This document shows positions 34,257 through 34,510 of a stretch of 34,510 nt of DNA, piece after piece (within the stretch, counting starts at the first letter, position 1; every line of letters starts with the position of its first letter). The stretch is from Candidatus Venteria ishoeyi (GTDB lineage: Bacteria; Pseudomonadota; Gammaproteobacteria; Beggiatoales; Beggiatoaceae). Where the stretch lies: contig NZ_JAUCGJ010000051.1 in NCBI RefSeq assembly GCF_030378065.1, positions 1-34,510 on the forward strand, in the 5' to 3' direction. Position numbers and translations under genes: made by a program. The notes beneath the pieces are model-generated. The model saw only the letters and a list, made by a program, of their open reading frames with translations, had not been told where the DNA came from and made no database searches.

Positions 34257-34510
34257 TCAAATTTTTTTCATCTCAAGTATTTTAATAAAAATTTCACCTT
34301 TTTCCACAATAGGGTCTAACCTTAAATGTTTGCCAAGATTTGGGTAATCTAAAAGAATATAAATATCATTATCACCTTTATTAATATATGATTGAACGGT
34401 ATTTTTTTCAGAATATGGATAATTTTGTTGATTATTGTCTGAATAAAATACTTGCAATATAGAATCTACTGATGATTTTATTTTAATATGTAATATATAT
34501 TTTGTATTTT
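34257..34510 (-). CDS. Partial AT-rich gene, C-terminal part of an unidentified protein
   Basis: The reverse frame is open from the right edge to the stop at 34257, so the visible 83 residues are the C-terminus of a longer protein and the TTG at 34457 is not its start. The visible part (ILHIKIKSSVDSILQVFYSD, GDNDIYILLDYPNLGKHLRL, DPIVEKGEIFIKILEM) reads as a beta-rich module. Its LRLDPI..GEIFIK pattern recalls the C-terminal beta-sandwich of some surface-polysaccharide or glycosyltransferase-associated membrane proteins; that assignment is tentative. Base composition is much more AT-rich than the ribosomal genes beside it, hinting at a horizontally acquired region beyond the window. Confidence 0.5.
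   Translation of the reverse strand, partial: NTKYILHIKIKSSVDSILQVFYSDNNQQNYPYSEKNTVQSYINKGDNDIYILLDYPNLGKHLRLDPIVEKGEIFIKILEMKKI

Overview
The window looks like a chromosomal segment of a gammaproteobacterium. The evidence is the set of housekeeping genes and their local order: minC-minD-minE, ratA-rnfH, rsmI beside a lipoprotein gene, psd, tsaB, slyX and rpsF-rpsR-rplI. The moderately AT-rich composition, kinesin-light-chain-type TPR STAND genes, REP-type transposase debris and many hybrid histidine kinases would fit a Beggiatoa/Thiotrichales- or Methylococcales-like organism. That placement is inference and genus cannot be set. No rRNA, tRNA or CRISPR array was seen.

Layout. 1-4150 is an accessory region. 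It holds a broken HEPN-STAND-TPR gene resembling antiphage sensor proteins: the ATPase and TPR halves are in different frames joined by an ATGA overlap, and the TPR half carries an in-frame amber codon inside near-identical 126-bp tandem repeats. A decayed REP-associated transposase follows. 4186-4695 encodes an exported hypothetical protein. 4905-12071 is a tight forward cluster: a large fusion of a FimV/LysM-like envelope protein to a SLC13/DASS-type permease, rsmI, a Sel1-repeat lipoprotein, and a zinc-ribbon Ser/Thr kinase with a transmembrane segment. A perfect hairpin at 12105-12137 separates it from a reverse pair, an SPFH/band-7 protein and psd. Divergent from psd runs an operon of a dynamin-like GTPase, a dihydroorotase homologue without its metal-binding histidines, a PP2C-like phosphatase and slyX. 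Then come ratA-rnfH, a CDF metal transporter, a 146-bp palindromic element, minCDE, and tsaB on the reverse strand.

23906-28562 is a signalling cluster: a small HATPase-like regulator (slr1658-like) followed by two hybrid histidine kinases. 28583-30554 is a class II aldolase/short-chain dehydrogenase fusion whose last ~30 codons are put out of frame by one extra base. 30708-31183 is a decayed IS1634-like transposase. nagZ (membrane-anchored, reverse) and rpsF-rpsR-rplI follow. Beyond rplI lies a markedly structured stretch ending in a strong terminator, and the right edge cuts a very AT-rich reverse-strand gene.

Main points of interest: the broken HEPN-STAND-TPR locus, the LysM-permease fusion, the structured RNA candidate after rplI, the GTPase/PyrX/PP2C operon, and the two frame-breaking lesions.
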